A stretch of 64,000 nt of DNA from Brumicola pallidula DSM 14239 = ACAM 615 (GCF_000428905.1 NZ_KE386819.1:30230-94229), one strand, 5' to 3'. Positions 45,754 to 56,585 are shown, numbered from the stretch's first letter. Program-made: numbers and translations. Notes: generated by a model not told the origin, from the letters alone.

Positions 45754-46779
45754 TTAATCTATATTTGAGTTTTTCTTGCGAAAAACATCTGGCGTTTGGT
45801 CGCAGTATGATTTAAACGCCCGATTAAAGGAACTAGGTTCCGAATAACCTAGCTCATAAGCAATCTGGGAGATAGTCATATTGGTGTATTCGAGATAATA
45901 GCTAGCTCTTTGTAAAAAGACTTCACTCTTCAATTCTTTAAATGTAATTTCATGCTCAGACAATAATCTTCTCAGACTTCTTTCAGACATATTTAGAGCG
46001 CGAGCAATAGTAATGATAGTTGGTAGAGACGTTTTGTTTTGTATTAATATTTCTCTACTTACAATATCAATAATGTCGCATCGTCCTGAACGATACGAAT
46101 AATACTTATCGAGTGCTGTGCAAATCACTTCATGTAAAAGTTCATTGTGGGAATTCAGCTTTGTCTTGAGATACTGCAAATCAAAAAAAATATAGTTTTT
46201 ATTAATAGAGCGTTCGAATTTTGTATTTCGTAAATCCACCTTTTGTTTAATGTCAGCAGAGTTGAACTGATCCACTAGGCAAATTTTATTTACTTTCGGC
46301 ATGGTTCTTGTTGCCCTTTGTAAAGATAATAGCAAAAGAAATACTAGAAAAAGACTAATTTGTGCCGTGTTAGTTCCTTCAGGAGACAATAGTTCAAGAG
46401 ACAAGCAGCCTTCATTATTTATTATAGTAAATTCGAGTGAAATCGCTGTATCTACATATTTGTCATACTTCAACAGTGTCTCTAATAAGCCAGTCGCATT
46501 TTTTGCTGAAAGCATAGCTAGGATTATCATGCTGCTCGAATCGAAGTGAAATCCTTGCGCTAATTCCAGCCCAAATAAGGGTTTGTCGAGTTTTTTAGAA
46601 ACAATTTCAAACATCTCTGCAACATAGTCGATATTAATAGCCGGCGATAACTCTTGAACATTCTTATGAGGAAACTCTTCAATGTCAAAAAACTCGTTTG
46701 GTTCGATGCCACGATCTAACAAGAAGTCTTGTACATATGTTGCAAACTTAGGCGATAGATACGGAGTTTTAGGCTGCAT
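45754..46779 (-). CDS. AraC-family transcriptional regulator
   Basis: The 341-residue protein has an N-terminal arabinose-binding-like effector domain of the OruR/GadX kind (PLFGLELAQGFHFDSSSMIILAML) and a C-terminal double helix-turn-helix (IARALNMSERSLRRLLSEHEITFKEL and MTISQIAYELGYSEPSSFNRAFKSY). Such regulators usually activate a neighbouring gene when they bind a small molecule. It is divergent from the TonB receptor-deacetylase operon, which is its most likely target. The effector may be the imported compound or its product. Confidence 0.9.
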   Translation of the reverse strand: MQPKTPYLSPKFATYVQDFLLDRGIEPNEFFDIEEFPHKNVQELSPAINIDYVAEMFEIVSKKLDKPLFGLELAQGFHFDSSSMIILAMLSAKNATGLLETLLKYDKYVDTAISLEFTIINNEGCLSLELLSPEGTNTAQISLFLVFLLLLSLQRATRTMPKVNKICLVDQFNSADIKQKVDLRNTKFERSINKNYIFFDLQYLKTKLNSHNELLHEVICTALDKYYSYRSGRCDIIDIVSREILIQNKTSLPTIITIARALNMSERSLRRLLSEHEITFKELKSEVFLQRASYYLEYTNMTISQIAYELGYSEPSSFNRAFKSYCDQTPDVFRKKNSNID

Positions 46780-46914
46780 AAAATTATTCCACTATTTTAA
46801 GTTAATGTTACTAGTGTGTCCGCAAATGTCAGTTTTTTACGATACCAGATCTGTTCTTATAGTATTAACAAAATTTAGCGTATATATAACAATATTTTAA
46901 TATTAAGGACATTT

Positions 46915-49338
46915 ATGCAGTTCATGAATAAAAAAAAGTTAATGTTTAAACATAAATTTGTTGCTGTTTCCGTCGCCTTAGCCTGTTTTCCGATCTGCAT
47001 AAGTGCACAAGAAACAGAAGAAAAAGAAGAGTTACTAATAGAAGTCATTCAAGTAAATGCAAGGAAGAAAGTTGAAAGTATTCAAGATACACCATTAGCT
47101 GTCAGCGCATTCACAGGCGAAGGATTGCGCGATAGGGCGTTAGGTGATATTTCACAAATAGACCAGATAGTGCCAAATATGACCTTTGATTCAACGGCTC
47201 CTATTAGCGGCAGCAGCAATGCGGCATCTGTATTTATCAGGGGGATCGGACAGAGTGATTTTGCCTTAACTGCGGATCCAGGCGTGGGCATCTACTTGGA
47301 TGGTGTCTATATTGCACGATCGACAGGTTCGGTTTTTGATTCAATGGATATTGAAAGAATAGAAGTCGTGCGAGGCCCTCAAGGAACGTTGTTTGGGAAA
47401 AATACTATCGGGGGCGCTATTAGCGTTACTACAACTAAACCGGATGAAATATTTAGAGGGGGAATTGAAACGACAATTGGGAACTTTAGCCATAGAAAAT
47501 TAAGAGGCTTTGTAAATGTACCGATTTCTGAAAATCTGTTTACTCGATTATCTGTCTCGTCAAATGAAAAGGATGGCTATGCAGAACGCCTTCTTACAGG
47601 GCAATCACTTGGAGGCGAAGACAAATATGCGGCGCGCTTTACTGCTAGATGGTATGCAACAGACTCACTTACACTTGACTTCGCCACTGATTATAGTAGC
47701 GCCGACGAAGAATCACCGGCATCCTCTTTAGTTAACTTTACGCCCTCTAACTTGGGTGCGGCAAATACTAGTTTTGCCGGACTTGCTTACAATAATCTAA
47801 TCGGTGGCAATCCTTTAGCGGGTTCCACAAATCCTGCATTAGCAGCATTCGCACTGCTACCTGGCTTGCCATTAGGCACACCCTTATATGATAGTCGCTT
47901 TTTGAGTGGCGACCTAAAAAAGAGCAATGCAACTGGCCCCACAGGCTCTGAGTATGATATTTTTGGTTCTTCATTAACCGCTGAATGGGAAATCTCAGAA
48001 CACACCACAATTAAATCTATTACCGGATACCGCGAATTCGATACCGATTTTGCTCGAGATGCAGATGGATCTCCACTAAACCTATTGCATACCGAAAATA
48101 GCATGTCGCATGAGCAGTTTAGTCAAGAGTTACAGTTTTCTGGAAATGGATTTGAGGGCAAATTAGACTGGATTGCAGGATTGTTTTACATGGATGAAAC
48201 TGGAAACGACGCAGTCACTGTTAGTTTTGCGCAAGAGACTTTTGACATATATGCGGCTAATAATATTGGCTGTGACTTGACGGCGCTAGGTGGTCCAAAT
48301 CTTACATCAGCGGGCATTTGCCCTAACATTTTTAGAATAGATCCCGCCGGTGAAGGCACGACAATAGATAACCAAAGTACGGCTGTATTTATCGAAGTTG
48401 ACTATGCCATTCATAAAGATTTGGATTTAACACTGGGATTACGAACCTCTCAAGACACAAAAGGGATCGATCTGACGGGTTATACTATAGGCGGTGGTCC
48501 TAGTATTGCTAATCCTATTCAAGAAGAAAAGTTCACTAACACTTCAGGTCGGTTTATTTTGAGCTACACTCTGAACAAAGACCGATTAACTTACCTCTCC
48601 TATTCACAAGGTTATAAAAGTGGCGGGTTTAATCCTCGCTATGGTTTGCCATTAGAGTTTCCAACATCATTCGAGCCCGAAGAAGTTGGTAGCTGGGAAG
48701 CGGGTGTAAAATCTGATTTTTGGGGAGGACGAGCACGAGTTAACGCCGCCGTATTTTCCGCTGACTATGATGATATTCAAGTTGTTGTTTTTGATGGAGG
48801 CATCCCCAGAACAATTAACGCTGCAAAGGGTAAAATAGATGGTTTAGAAATCGAGGTAGTAGTTGTACCAATTGATAACCTGAGTATCAATATCGATTAT
48901 GGCTATCTTAATGCCAGGTATACACGGCTTGACTCAGCTGTTATCGGGTCGTTTGGTAATCCGATAGTTAATCCCATTCAAGAAGACGACTTATTTATCA
49001 ATACGCCAAAAAACTCATTAAGTGCAGGTGTGCAATATGAAGTTGAACTTAGTAATCAAGCGACACTGCGATTGCGTACTGACGTAAATTACAAAGACAA
49101 GGTTGCAAATGACGCCATAAATACACCTGAACTCATTCAAAAGGCATTAACATTAGTTAATCTGACAGCCAGTTATTCGCCGAATAATGCGGATTGGGGG
49201 ATCTCGCTATATATCCGAAACGCAACTGACCAAGAGTACATAACCAGTGGGGTTGCAGACAAGCCAGGGTTTGGTTTGGTCGAGGTAAATGTTGCGCGGC
49301 CCAGAGAGTTTGGTGCTGTCTTTAATTATACGTTTTAA
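46915..49338 (+). CDS. TonB-dependent outer-membrane receptor
   Basis: A signal peptide (VAVSVALACFPICISAQ) is followed by a TonB-box-like IEVIQVNA and a plug domain (SIQDTPLAVSAFTGEGLRD, VFIRGIGQSDFALTADPGVGIYLDGVY, IERIEVVRGPQGTLFGKNTIGGAISV). A 22-strand barrel follows, ending in the C-terminal Phe motif (FGAVFNYTF). The 807-residue length is normal for the kind of receptors used for carbohydrates, siderophores or other large molecules. AAGGA 6 bases before the ATG supports this start. It is followed 32 bases later by the deacetylase gene, so the ligand may carry an acetyl or amide group. Confidence 0.93.
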   Translation: MQFMNKKKLMFKHKFVAVSVALACFPICISAQETEEKEELLIEVIQVNARKKVESIQDTPLAVSAFTGEGLRDRALGDISQIDQIVPNMTFDSTAPISGSSNAASVFIRGIGQSDFALTADPGVGIYLDGVYIARSTGSVFDSMDIERIEVVRGPQGTLFGKNTIGGAISVTTTKPDEIFRGGIETTIGNFSHRKLRGFVNVPISENLFTRLSVSSNEKDGYAERLLTGQSLGGEDKYAARFTARWYATDSLTLDFATDYSSADEESPASSLVNFTPSNLGAANTSFAGLAYNNLIGGNPLAGSTNPALAAFALLPGLPLGTPLYDSRFLSGDLKKSNATGPTGSEYDIFGSSLTAEWEISEHTTIKSITGYREFDTDFARDADGSPLNLLHTENSMSHEQFSQELQFSGNGFEGKLDWIAGLFYMDETGNDAVTVSFAQETFDIYAANNIGCDLTALGGPNLTSAGICPNIFRIDPAGEGTTIDNQSTAVFIEVDYAIHKDLDLTLGLRTSQDTKGIDLTGYTIGGGPSIANPIQEEKFTNTSGRFILSYTLNKDRLTYLSYSQGYKSGGFNPRYGLPLEFPTSFEPEEVGSWEAGVKSDFWGGRARVNAAVFSADYDDIQVVVFDGGIPRTINAAKGKIDGLEIEVVVVPIDNLSINIDYGYLNARYTRLDSAVIGSFGNPIVNPIQEDDLFINTPKNSLSAGVQYEVELSNQATLRLRTDVNYKDKVANDAINTPELIQKALTLVNLTASYSPNNADWGISLYIRNATDQEYITSGVADKPGFGLVEVNVARPREFGAVFNYTF

Positions 49339-49370
49339 ACGTTTTACAATTAATCTTTAAGGATAATGTC

Positions 49371-50492
49371 ATGTTAAAAACTGCACTAGTCTGGAATGAA
49401 CGTTATATGTGGCACAATACGGGTAATGCGGCAGGGATAATGCCTGCAGGCTTCGATGTGCAGCCACTACAACATGTTGAAAACCCAGAAACTAAACGCC
49501 GAATAAAGAACCTGCTTGATGCAAGTAAGTTGACCAATAAGCTCCACTTAATTGAAGATCGCGTGGCAAGTGATGCAGAAATATTAAAAGTACACACGCC
49601 GAGATATCTTAATCAATTGGTTGAGTTAAACAAAACAGGAGGAGACGCAGGACCTTTCACTCCTATGAGTGTGAACTCTCTTGATATTGCAAGACTAGCT
49701 GCCGGTGGCGTAATGGAACTTACGTCTGCGGTTGTTAAAAGACAAGTTAAAAATGGCTATGCATTAGTTCGACCGCCAGGTCATCATGCAGTTGCAGATG
49801 GGGGAATGGGATTTTGCTTATTAAACAATGCAGCGATATCTGCACATCATGCTCTGGATAACCTCAATTTGAAAAAAATCGCATTTGTAGATTGGGATGT
49901 ACATCATGGAAATGGTGCAGAATCAATTTTTTATGAAGATCCAAGAGTGTTGACAATATCAGTTCATCAAGAGCGTTGCTTCCCGCCAGATACAGGCGAT
50001 AATCAAGATATAGGCTCAGGCGAGGGACGAGGTTTCAACTTAAATATCCCTCTACCCGCTGGAACTGGACTAGGTGGCTATCTTGCCTGTTTTGAACGTG
50101 TCGTGTTGCCAGCTCTGTATAAGTTCTCTCCTGATCTCATTATTGTACCTAGTGGTTTTGACGCCGGAATTTATGATCCACTAGGTCGACAAATGATGAC
50201 CAGCAGCGGCTATCGCCGTCTTACTCATATGTTATTAAAGGCGGCTGATGAATTGTGTGATGGTCGACTAGTAATGTGCCATGAGGGAGGGTACAACCCA
50301 TCGACTGTTCCATATCATGGATTGGCTGTGCTTGAGGCATTAAGTGGTGAAGATAGTGGTATTGCTGATCCTTTTACAGAAATACATGATTCAATGATGG
50401 GACATGAGCTAAATAGTCACCAAGATAGTTACATTCGTGCTGCAGAATTAGTATTGGATAATATAGTGTCATTGTGGCAGAAACATGATTAG
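49371..50492 (+). CDS. Class II histone-deacetylase-family amidohydrolase
   Basis: The 373-residue enzyme shows the zinc-dependent deacetylase core: LVRPPGHHAVADGGMGFCLLNNAAI with the His-His charge relay, FVDWDVHHGNGAESIFY (zinc Asp and His), and PSGFDAGIYDPLGRQMM (second zinc Asp), plus HEGGYNPSTVPYHGLAVLEAL. Bacterial members act on acetylpolyamines, acetylated small molecules or proteins. It follows the TonB receptor in one operon under a divergent AraC regulator. Removal of acetyl groups from an imported compound is therefore the simplest idea, which is inference. A terminator lies about 175 bases downstream. Confidence 0.92.
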   Translation: MLKTALVWNERYMWHNTGNAAGIMPAGFDVQPLQHVENPETKRRIKNLLDASKLTNKLHLIEDRVASDAEILKVHTPRYLNQLVELNKTGGDAGPFTPMSVNSLDIARLAAGGVMELTSAVVKRQVKNGYALVRPPGHHAVADGGMGFCLLNNAAISAHHALDNLNLKKIAFVDWDVHHGNGAESIFYEDPRVLTISVHQERCFPPDTGDNQDIGSGEGRGFNLNIPLPAGTGLGGYLACFERVVLPALYKFSPDLIIVPSGFDAGIYDPLGRQMMTSSGYRRLTHMLLKAADELCDGRLVMCHEGGYNPSTVPYHGLAVLEALSGEDSGIADPFTEIHDSMMGHELNSHQDSYIRAAELVLDNIVSLWQKHD

Positions 50493-50664
50493 CTGACGTT
50501 TAAAAATCATACGATTGGTTTACTCAAGCATTCAATGATGCACCAGAATGAATATGAAATATACTCACCCCAGTGCGTCATTTCACTACAAAAAACATAT
50601 TTAATGTTTATTGATCAATAAAATACTCATTTTATAATATCGCAGGCAGAATTCCATATGGGTT

Positions 50665-50706
50665 CATCATCGAATGTCGCTAACAGCACAAATTCGATGG
50701 TGTTTT
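50665..50706 (+). terminator. Intrinsic terminator after the receptor-deacetylase operon
   Basis: An 11-bp stem (50665-50675 with 50692-50702, including one G-T pair; core CATCGAAT / ATTCGATG) has a 16-nt loop and is followed by TTTT. It lies 172 bases past the deacetylase stop. The remaining part of 50493-50993 shows no gene. Confidence 0.55.
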
Positions 50707-50993
50707 CCCCCCGGACAAAGACTGCCACCTTTAGGATCTCTATTAGAGTCAATAACGTGTCGGCTAAAATAGGCCCTTACGATAGTGACGCGATCCAATA
50801 GTCCTGCATATAGCCTAGGGATATGCCAATCATTATACTAAGCCATGGAATAACTGAGCATGTGGATTAACTTCTTTACACTTATGATAAACACCAAAAA
50901 GTATTAAGCCAGTGTGAATATTATAAGTAAAACTCATGATCTCAATGAGTAAACAAAGTACCCTGTAGCATCGACTATCAACAAATGTAGCTT

Positions 50994-52040
50994 ATGACAT
51001 CTAAAATACGCTTAACTCAATTTAGTCACGGTGCTGGGTGTGGCTGTAAAATTGCGCCGAACCTGCTGGAACAATTCCTAAAAACTGACTTTGTTGCTCT
51101 GCCCGATCCCAACTTGCTGGTCGGTAACACTACTAAAGACGATGCAGCAGTATATGATCTTGGTGATGGCAGTGGCATCATTAGCACTACCGACTTCTTT
51201 ATGCCAATCGTTGATGATCCCTTTGAATTCGGTCGGGTTGCTGCCACTAACGCAATTAGTGATGTGTATGCTATGGGCGGTACTCCAATGATGGCCATTG
51301 CAATACTTGGCTGGCCTTCAAAAATACTTAGCCCAGAGATCGCACAGCAAGTAATCGATGGAGGTCGACATACATGTAGGGAAGCGGGCATTATATTAGC
51401 AGGCGGTCATTCAATCGACTCACCCGAGCCTATTTTCGGTCTTGCAGTTACCGGGCGTGTAAAACTAACTAATCTGAAGAAGAACTGTTCAGCCAAGGCA
51501 GGTGATCAGTTGTTTTTAACCAAGGCCCTGGGTGTCGGTATTCTAACCACAGCCGAGAAACAAAGTAAGCTAAAGCCCGAGCATAGCCGCCTAGCGGTTG
51601 ACAGTATGATGCGTTTAAATACCGTTGGTGTGGAACTTGGCAGCCTCGCCGGAGTGAACGCAATGACTGACGTAACTGGGTTTGGCTTACTCGGACATTT
51701 ACTTGAAATATGCCAGGGCAGCAAGCTCAAAGCCACCATTGATAGTAAGGCTGTGCCATTACTAGATGAGTCTGTGCATCAGTATATTAAAGAGGGATGC
51801 GTGTCTGGTGGTAGTCTGCGAAATTGGGAGAGTATTAGCCAGCATGTCTGCGGCGTTGATCCGCAACAACAAGCATTGCTGTGCGATCCACAAACCAGCG
51901 GTGGCTTATTGGTTGCCATCTCTGCTGAGTCAGTTGATGCGGCTAAAGTCATACTCAGCGCAGCCGGCTGCTATTACCAAGCGATTGGCTATCTAGAGAC
52001 TGCAGTTGGGGAACAATATTCGATTGAGGTGACAAGTTGA
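50994..52040 (+). CDS. selD: Selenophosphate synthase (selenide, water dikinase)
   Basis: SelD makes selenophosphate from selenide and ATP. The 348-residue protein follows E. coli SelD closely: [12 protein letters not shown] with the active-site Cys16 and Lys19 (Cys rather than selenocysteine), [58 protein letters not shown] and [12 protein letters not shown]. It overlaps mnmH by 4 bases (TTGA). No selA, selB or selC is present, so the selenium use evident here is tRNA 2-selenouridine. Whether selenoproteins exist cannot be told from the window. Confidence 0.97.
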   Translation: MTSKIRLTQFSHGAGCGCKIAPNLLEQFLKTDFVALPDPNLLVGNTTKDDAAVYDLGDGSGIISTTDFFMPIVDDPFEFGRVAATNAISDVYAMGGTPMMAIAILGWPSKILSPEIAQQVIDGGRHTCREAGIILAGGHSIDSPEPIFGLAVTGRVKLTNLKKNCSAKAGDQLFLTKALGVGILTTAEKQSKLKPEHSRLAVDSMMRLNTVGVELGSLAGVNAMTDVTGFGLLGHLLEICQGSKLKATIDSKAVPLLDESVHQYIKEGCVSGGSLRNWESISQHVCGVDPQQQALLCDPQTSGGLLVAISAESVDAAKVILSAAGCYYQAIGYLETAVGEQYSIEVTS

Positions 52041-53149
52041 AAAAGACTGAGCGCGCAACCAGTAATGCCTATCGAGAACTGTTGTTGCAACAGACGCCAA
52101 TGATTGACGTGCGTGCCCCGGTGGAATTTGCAAAAGGCGCCTTGCCTTCAGCTATTAACCTGCCCTTCATTAACGATGAAGAACGCCGCCTTATTGGTAT
52201 TTGTTATAAAGAAAAAGGCCAGCAAGCAGCGATCAACTTAGGCCACGAACTGGTCAACGGTGAGACTAAAAAGACCAGAGTGAAGGCTTGGCAGCAGTTT
52301 TTAGAGCAACATCCAAATGCAGTGTTGTATTGTGCTCGCGGTGGTTTGCGCTCTCAACTCAGCCAACAGTGGTTAGCCGATGCCGGTATTAAGTGTCCGC
52401 GCATAGAAGGGGGCTATAAGTCGCTGCGTACATTTGTATTGCAGTATTTAGGCGACACTTGTGCAGCCCAAAACTTTACTCTGTTGTCAGGTATGACCGG
52501 TACGGGTAAAACCGATATTATCAAAACCCTGAATAACAGCATCGACCTAGAAGGTCATGCTAACCATAAAGGGTCTAGCTTTGGTCGAGCACTGACCGAA
52601 CAGCCTACGCAGATTGATTTTGAGAACAACCTCACTTTAGCCTTGCTTGGCGTGCGTGAAAAACACCCCGGCCAACGGATTATCTTAGAGGACGAAAGCC
52701 GCAACATTGGCGTTCGCCATCTGCCCGAGGTAGTTAATTTGGCCATGGCGGCGAGCGGTATGGTGGTTATCGACCTACCCATTGAAGAACGTATCGAAAA
52801 GCTTTGGCAAGAATATGTGGTAGAGCGTTATGCAGAGACCATCGCGTATTATCAAGGTCATCATGAAATCAGTGGTGAGCAGGCCTTTTCAGACTATCTT
52901 ATAGACAGTCTATTGAGGGTAAAGAAACGCCTTGGCGGCCAGCGTACCAAGGAGATATTAGCGTTAATGGAAGCGGCGATTGAATGCCAGCACAGCGATA
53001 GTTTTCGCAGTCATCGACATTGGCTTAGGGCAATTACAGAAGACTACTATGATCCCATGTACTTGTATCAGTTGGACAAACGCAAAGATCGCGTGGTGTT
53101 CAGAGGTGATCAGCAAAGTGTCACTGAATGGTTGCAAGAGAACACCTAA
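52037..53149 (+). CDS. mnmH: tRNA 2-selenouridine synthase MnmH (SelU/YbbB)
   Basis: MnmH replaces sulfur by selenium at wobble uridine 34 of tRNAs for Lys, Glu and Gln through a geranyl intermediate. The 370-residue protein has the rhodanese domain ([24 protein letters not shown]; catalytic Cys99 in YCARGGLRS) and a P-loop domain (GMTGTGKT, residues 152-159). The start is TTG at 52037 inside the selD stop, with GAGGTGA just upstream, so translation is coupled. The pair selD-mnmH forms a complete route from selenide to modified tRNA. Confidence 0.96.
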   Translation: MKKTERATSNAYRELLLQQTPMIDVRAPVEFAKGALPSAINLPFINDEERRLIGICYKEKGQQAAINLGHELVNGETKKTRVKAWQQFLEQHPNAVLYCARGGLRSQLSQQWLADAGIKCPRIEGGYKSLRTFVLQYLGDTCAAQNFTLLSGMTGTGKTDIIKTLNNSIDLEGHANHKGSSFGRALTEQPTQIDFENNLTLALLGVREKHPGQRIILEDESRNIGVRHLPEVVNLAMAASGMVVIDLPIEERIEKLWQEYVVERYAETIAYYQGHHEISGEQAFSDYLIDSLLRVKKRLGGQRTKEILALMEAAIECQHSDSFRSHRHWLRAITEDYYDPMYLYQLDKRKDRVVFRGDQQSVTEWLQENT

Positions 53150-53161
53150 CACCTTGATTAT

Positions 53162-53200
53162 AAAATAGGCCCAATCGCTGCTGAGCTCTTAGCCTATTTT
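53162..53200. terminator. Bidirectional terminator between mnmH and uvrD
   Basis: AAAATAGGC (53162-53170) and GCCTATTTT (53192-53200) are perfect 9-bp arms around a 21-nt loop. The A/T tracts give a U-rich 3' side on both strands. The right arm lies within the last codons of uvrD. Confidence 0.65.
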
Positions 53201-55360
53201 AGTTAACTTAGCGTAGGCAAGCATCAAAATTTTTGTACCCACAGAATCGAAGTTAACATGCACTCTTGCATGCTCGCCCGAGCCTTCATAATTTAGTACT
53301 GTACCCTCGCCAAATTTTTTGTGTTCAACCCGCTCACCAAGCTTAAAACCACTGTCTTCAAATGCAGCGTGCGAGGTAGCGCCACTAAAACGGTTTTGCA
53401 TAGGCTGTTTTATTTGCGTTCTAAGCCTGATTTCTTCTATGAAGTCACCGGGTATCTCACGAATAAACCTTGATGGAGTATGATACTTATCTTGACCATA
53501 TAAACGTCGGGTTTCAGCATAGGTAATAAGCAGTTTTTGCATGGCTCTTGTCATACCCACATAGCAGAGACGGCGTTCTTCTTCTATTTTACCGGGCTCG
53601 TCGTTACTCATCTGACTTGGGAACATGCCCTCTTCAACACCCGCTAATGTCACAAATGAAAACTCGAGACCTTTTGCGGAATGAATGGTCATCATTTGCA
53701 CTGAATCCTGATTTGCATCTGCTTGAGCATCACCTGCTTCGAGCGATGCATGCGCTAAAAATGCAGATAGCGGGCTCATTTCCTGCGCTTCCTCGGGGGC
53801 TTCATATTGCTTACAGGCAGTGACTAATTCTTCTAAGTTTTCTACTCGAGCTTTTGCTTTTTCGCCTTTTTCAGCTTGATACATAGCGTATAAACCAGAA
53901 TGTTTAATAACGTGATCAGCCTTCTTCTCAAGTGGCAAGTCTTTCACTTCTTGTGTCATTTGTAGGATCATCTCTACAAATCCTTTAAGTGCTGTAGCTG
54001 CCCGACCTGAAAGCATATTCTGTGCTAGCATTTTACTACTTGCTTGCCACATGGAAATATCATTTTCTCGTGCAAATACACGTAAGTTGGACAGTGTTTT
54101 ATCACCCATTCCACGAGTAGGCGTATTGACCACACGCTCAAATGCCGCATCATCGATGGGTTGACTAATTAAGCGCAAATAACCCAAAGCATCTTTAATT
54201 TCTTGACGTTCGAAGAAGCGTAAACCGCCGTAAATGCGATAGGCCAAGCCCTCATGCAAGAGTGCTTCCTCTAGAACACGAGATTGCGCATTGTTGCGAT
54301 ATAAAATAGCGCAGTCAGAAAGTGCAGCGCCTTGCTCATAATAGGTCTTAATTTGCGAAACAATGAAGCGTGCTTCGTCCAGATCGTTAAACCCAGCATA
54401 GAGTGCTATTTTTTCACCCTCAGAGTCTTCGGTCCACAACTTTTTACCTAAGCGGCCGGGATTGTGTCCAATTACGGCATTCGCAGCATCTAGAATATTC
54501 GAGGTTGAACGGTAATTTTGTTCGAGTTTTATGGTGTTAGCTGTGGGGTAGTCCCTCAAAAAATGGGAAATGTTTTGTACGTTCGCGCCGCGCCAACCAT
54601 ATATCGATTGATCGTCATCACCCACAATCATCATGTTGTTATTTTCACAAGAAAGTAATTTCAGCCACGCATACTGAATATTGTTAGTGTCCTGGAACTC
54701 ATCAACCAATACCGCTCTGAAGCGCTTCTGATAATGCTGTAAAACCTGTGGATTGTTGGCCCACAGTTCGTGAGCTCTTAATAATAATTCAGCAAAATCA
54801 ATTAAGCCTGCGCGCTGGCAAGTTTGCTCATACGCAGTGTAAATCTCTTTCATTTTTTGCTGCGTATGATCGCCATGAGTTTCGATGTGCCTGGAGCGCA
54901 AACCTTCATCTTTGTTGCCGTTTATGTACCATTGAATTTGTTTGGCAGGCCAGTGTTTTTCATCTAAGTTCATCGACTTCAATAGCCGTTTTATTAAGCG
55001 GAATTGATCGTCTGAATCGAGTATTTGGAAGTTTTCAGGTAAACCAGCTTCTTCATGATGCGAGCGCAATAGACGGTGAGCTAGGCCATGGAAGGTGCCA
55101 ATCCACATACTGTTTAAAGGCTGGCCCATCAAACGTTCAACGCGTCCACGCATTTCACGCGCAGCTTTGTTGGTAAATGTCACTGCTAAAATGCTATAGG
55201 GCGCAACTAACTCAACTTCCATCAGCCAAGCAATGCGATGCACCAACACTCTGGTTTTTCCGCTTCCAGCGCCTGCGAGTATCAACATGTCTTGTGCTGG
55301 CGCAGCAACCGCTTCACGTTGCTTGTCGTTAAGATCTTCGAGTAGTCGAGTTACATCCAT
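53189..55360 (-). CDS. uvrD: DNA helicase II UvrD
   Basis: The 723-residue SF1 helicase has Walker A AGAGSGKT (29-36), VLVDEFQDTNNIQYAWL, GDDDQSIYGWRGA, LEQNYRSTSNIL, the motif block MTIHSAKGLEFSFV and YVGMTRAMQKL, and a C-terminal Tudor-like KLGERVEHKKFGEGTVLNYEG. It unwinds DNA 3'-5' in nucleotide excision repair and mismatch repair. Full length. It converges on mnmH, and its end is overlapped by a two-way terminator. Confidence 0.96.
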   Translation of the reverse strand: MDVTRLLEDLNDKQREAVAAPAQDMLILAGAGSGKTRVLVHRIAWLMEVELVAPYSILAVTFTNKAAREMRGRVERLMGQPLNSMWIGTFHGLAHRLLRSHHEEAGLPENFQILDSDDQFRLIKRLLKSMNLDEKHWPAKQIQWYINGNKDEGLRSRHIETHGDHTQQKMKEIYTAYEQTCQRAGLIDFAELLLRAHELWANNPQVLQHYQKRFRAVLVDEFQDTNNIQYAWLKLLSCENNNMMIVGDDDQSIYGWRGANVQNISHFLRDYPTANTIKLEQNYRSTSNILDAANAVIGHNPGRLGKKLWTEDSEGEKIALYAGFNDLDEARFIVSQIKTYYEQGAALSDCAILYRNNAQSRVLEEALLHEGLAYRIYGGLRFFERQEIKDALGYLRLISQPIDDAAFERVVNTPTRGMGDKTLSNLRVFARENDISMWQASSKMLAQNMLSGRAATALKGFVEMILQMTQEVKDLPLEKKADHVIKHSGLYAMYQAEKGEKAKARVENLEELVTACKQYEAPEEAQEMSPLSAFLAHASLEAGDAQADANQDSVQMMTIHSAKGLEFSFVTLAGVEEGMFPSQMSNDEPGKIEEERRLCYVGMTRAMQKLLITYAETRRLYGQDKYHTPSRFIREIPGDFIEEIRLRTQIKQPMQNRFSGATSHAAFEDSGFKLGERVEHKKFGEGTVLNYEGSGEHARVHVNFDSVGTKILMLAYAKLTKIG

Positions 55361-55436
55361 TAAAATTCTTTTTTATTTTGCGTCTGATGTGCCAAGTATA
55401 GCAATAAACCTGTGCGTTTATACAGTCATTACGTGT

Positions 55437-56585
55437 TTAATCACGAAATCTTAGGTTTTTATAATTTAACTGACTAATAGCGATTTTACCCATCAATTTC
55501 ATTCCTCGTTCAAGCTCAGCATGCATCAAACCCAAAGCCCTCTCTACGCCTGGTTGTCCAGCTGCTGCTAATGGATAAAGATACATGCGACCAATACCCA
55601 CTGCTTTTGCACCTAATGACAAAGCTTTTAGCACATGCGTGCCGCGCTGCACACCGCTGTCAAATAGTACGTCAATTTCGTCGCCCACTTCATCCATGAT
55701 TTCTTTGAGTTGGTCAAACGAACTGCGTGAGCCATCAAGTTGCCTACCGCCGTGATTTGAAATAACAATGCCGGTGCAACCAATTTCAATAGCGCGCCTT
55801 GCATCGTCTTTACTCATAATTCCTTTTAAACAAAACTCACCGTCCCATTCCTTCACCATGGCCTCTACATCTTTCCAATTCATAGAGGGGTCGAGCATAT
55901 CGCTAAAATAGCCCGCAATAGAGGTTGCGCCTTTGCTCATATCCACATGGTCTTGCAATTGTGGCAACTTAAAGGATTCATGAGTGACATAATTAATGCC
56001 CCACATAGGTTTAATAGCGAATTGCAACATACCGCTTAAGGTCAGTTTGAAGGGGATAGAAAAGCCAGTTCGAAGATCACGTTCACGATTACCGCCAGTG
56101 ATGGAGTCAACAGTGAGCATCATCACTTTTACGCCAGCCGCTTTGGCTCGCTGCATCATAACTGAATTCAGTGCGCGGTCTTTATGAAAGTAGAATTGAT
56201 AAACTTGCGGGCTATCAATTTGTTGCGCTATTTCTTCAATGCTAACAGTACCAAGGGAGCTGACCCCAAACATAGTGCCATATTTTTCAGCAGCAGCGGC
56301 GACCGCACGCTCACCTTTGTGATGGAACAAACGTTGCAGCGCTGTAGGAGAACAATATACGGGCATAGCCAGTTTTTGACCCATGACGGTGACGGATAAG
56401 TCAACGTCCTTGACGCCGGTCAATACGTTAGGGATTAAGTCACAGGTATCAAAAGCAGTTGTATTGCGTCTATAGGTGATTTCGTCGTCAGCCCCGCCAT
56501 CAATATAGTTAAAGATAGGGCTGGGCAAGCGTTTTTTTGCCAGTGTACGAAAATCATGAAAATTATGGCAGTGCTTTAAACGCAT
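55437..56585 (-). CDS. FMN-dependent alpha-hydroxy-acid dehydrogenase (LldD-like)
   Basis: The 382-residue TIM-barrel enzyme has the family's N-terminal FNYIDGGADDEITYRRNTTAFD, FGVSSLGTVSIEEIA, the active-site SNHGGRQLDGSRSSFDQL with catalytic His and Arg, and the FMN phosphate-binding DSGVQRGTHVLKALSLGAKAVGIGR. It would oxidise L-lactate or a related 2-hydroxy acid, passing electrons to quinone or oxygen. L-lactate is the commonest substrate but not certain, since no lactate permease or LldR is near. A strong AAGGAG precedes the ATG by 6 bases. Confidence 0.9.
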   Translation of the reverse strand: MRLKHCHNFHDFRTLAKKRLPSPIFNYIDGGADDEITYRRNTTAFDTCDLIPNVLTGVKDVDLSVTVMGQKLAMPVYCSPTALQRLFHHKGERAVAAAAEKYGTMFGVSSLGTVSIEEIAQQIDSPQVYQFYFHKDRALNSVMMQRAKAAGVKVMMLTVDSITGGNRERDLRTGFSIPFKLTLSGMLQFAIKPMWGINYVTHESFKLPQLQDHVDMSKGATSIAGYFSDMLDPSMNWKDVEAMVKEWDGEFCLKGIMSKDDARRAIEIGCTGIVISNHGGRQLDGSRSSFDQLKEIMDEVGDEIDVLFDSGVQRGTHVLKALSLGAKAVGIGRMYLYPLAAAGQPGVERALGLMHAELERGMKLMGKIAISQLNYKNLRFRD

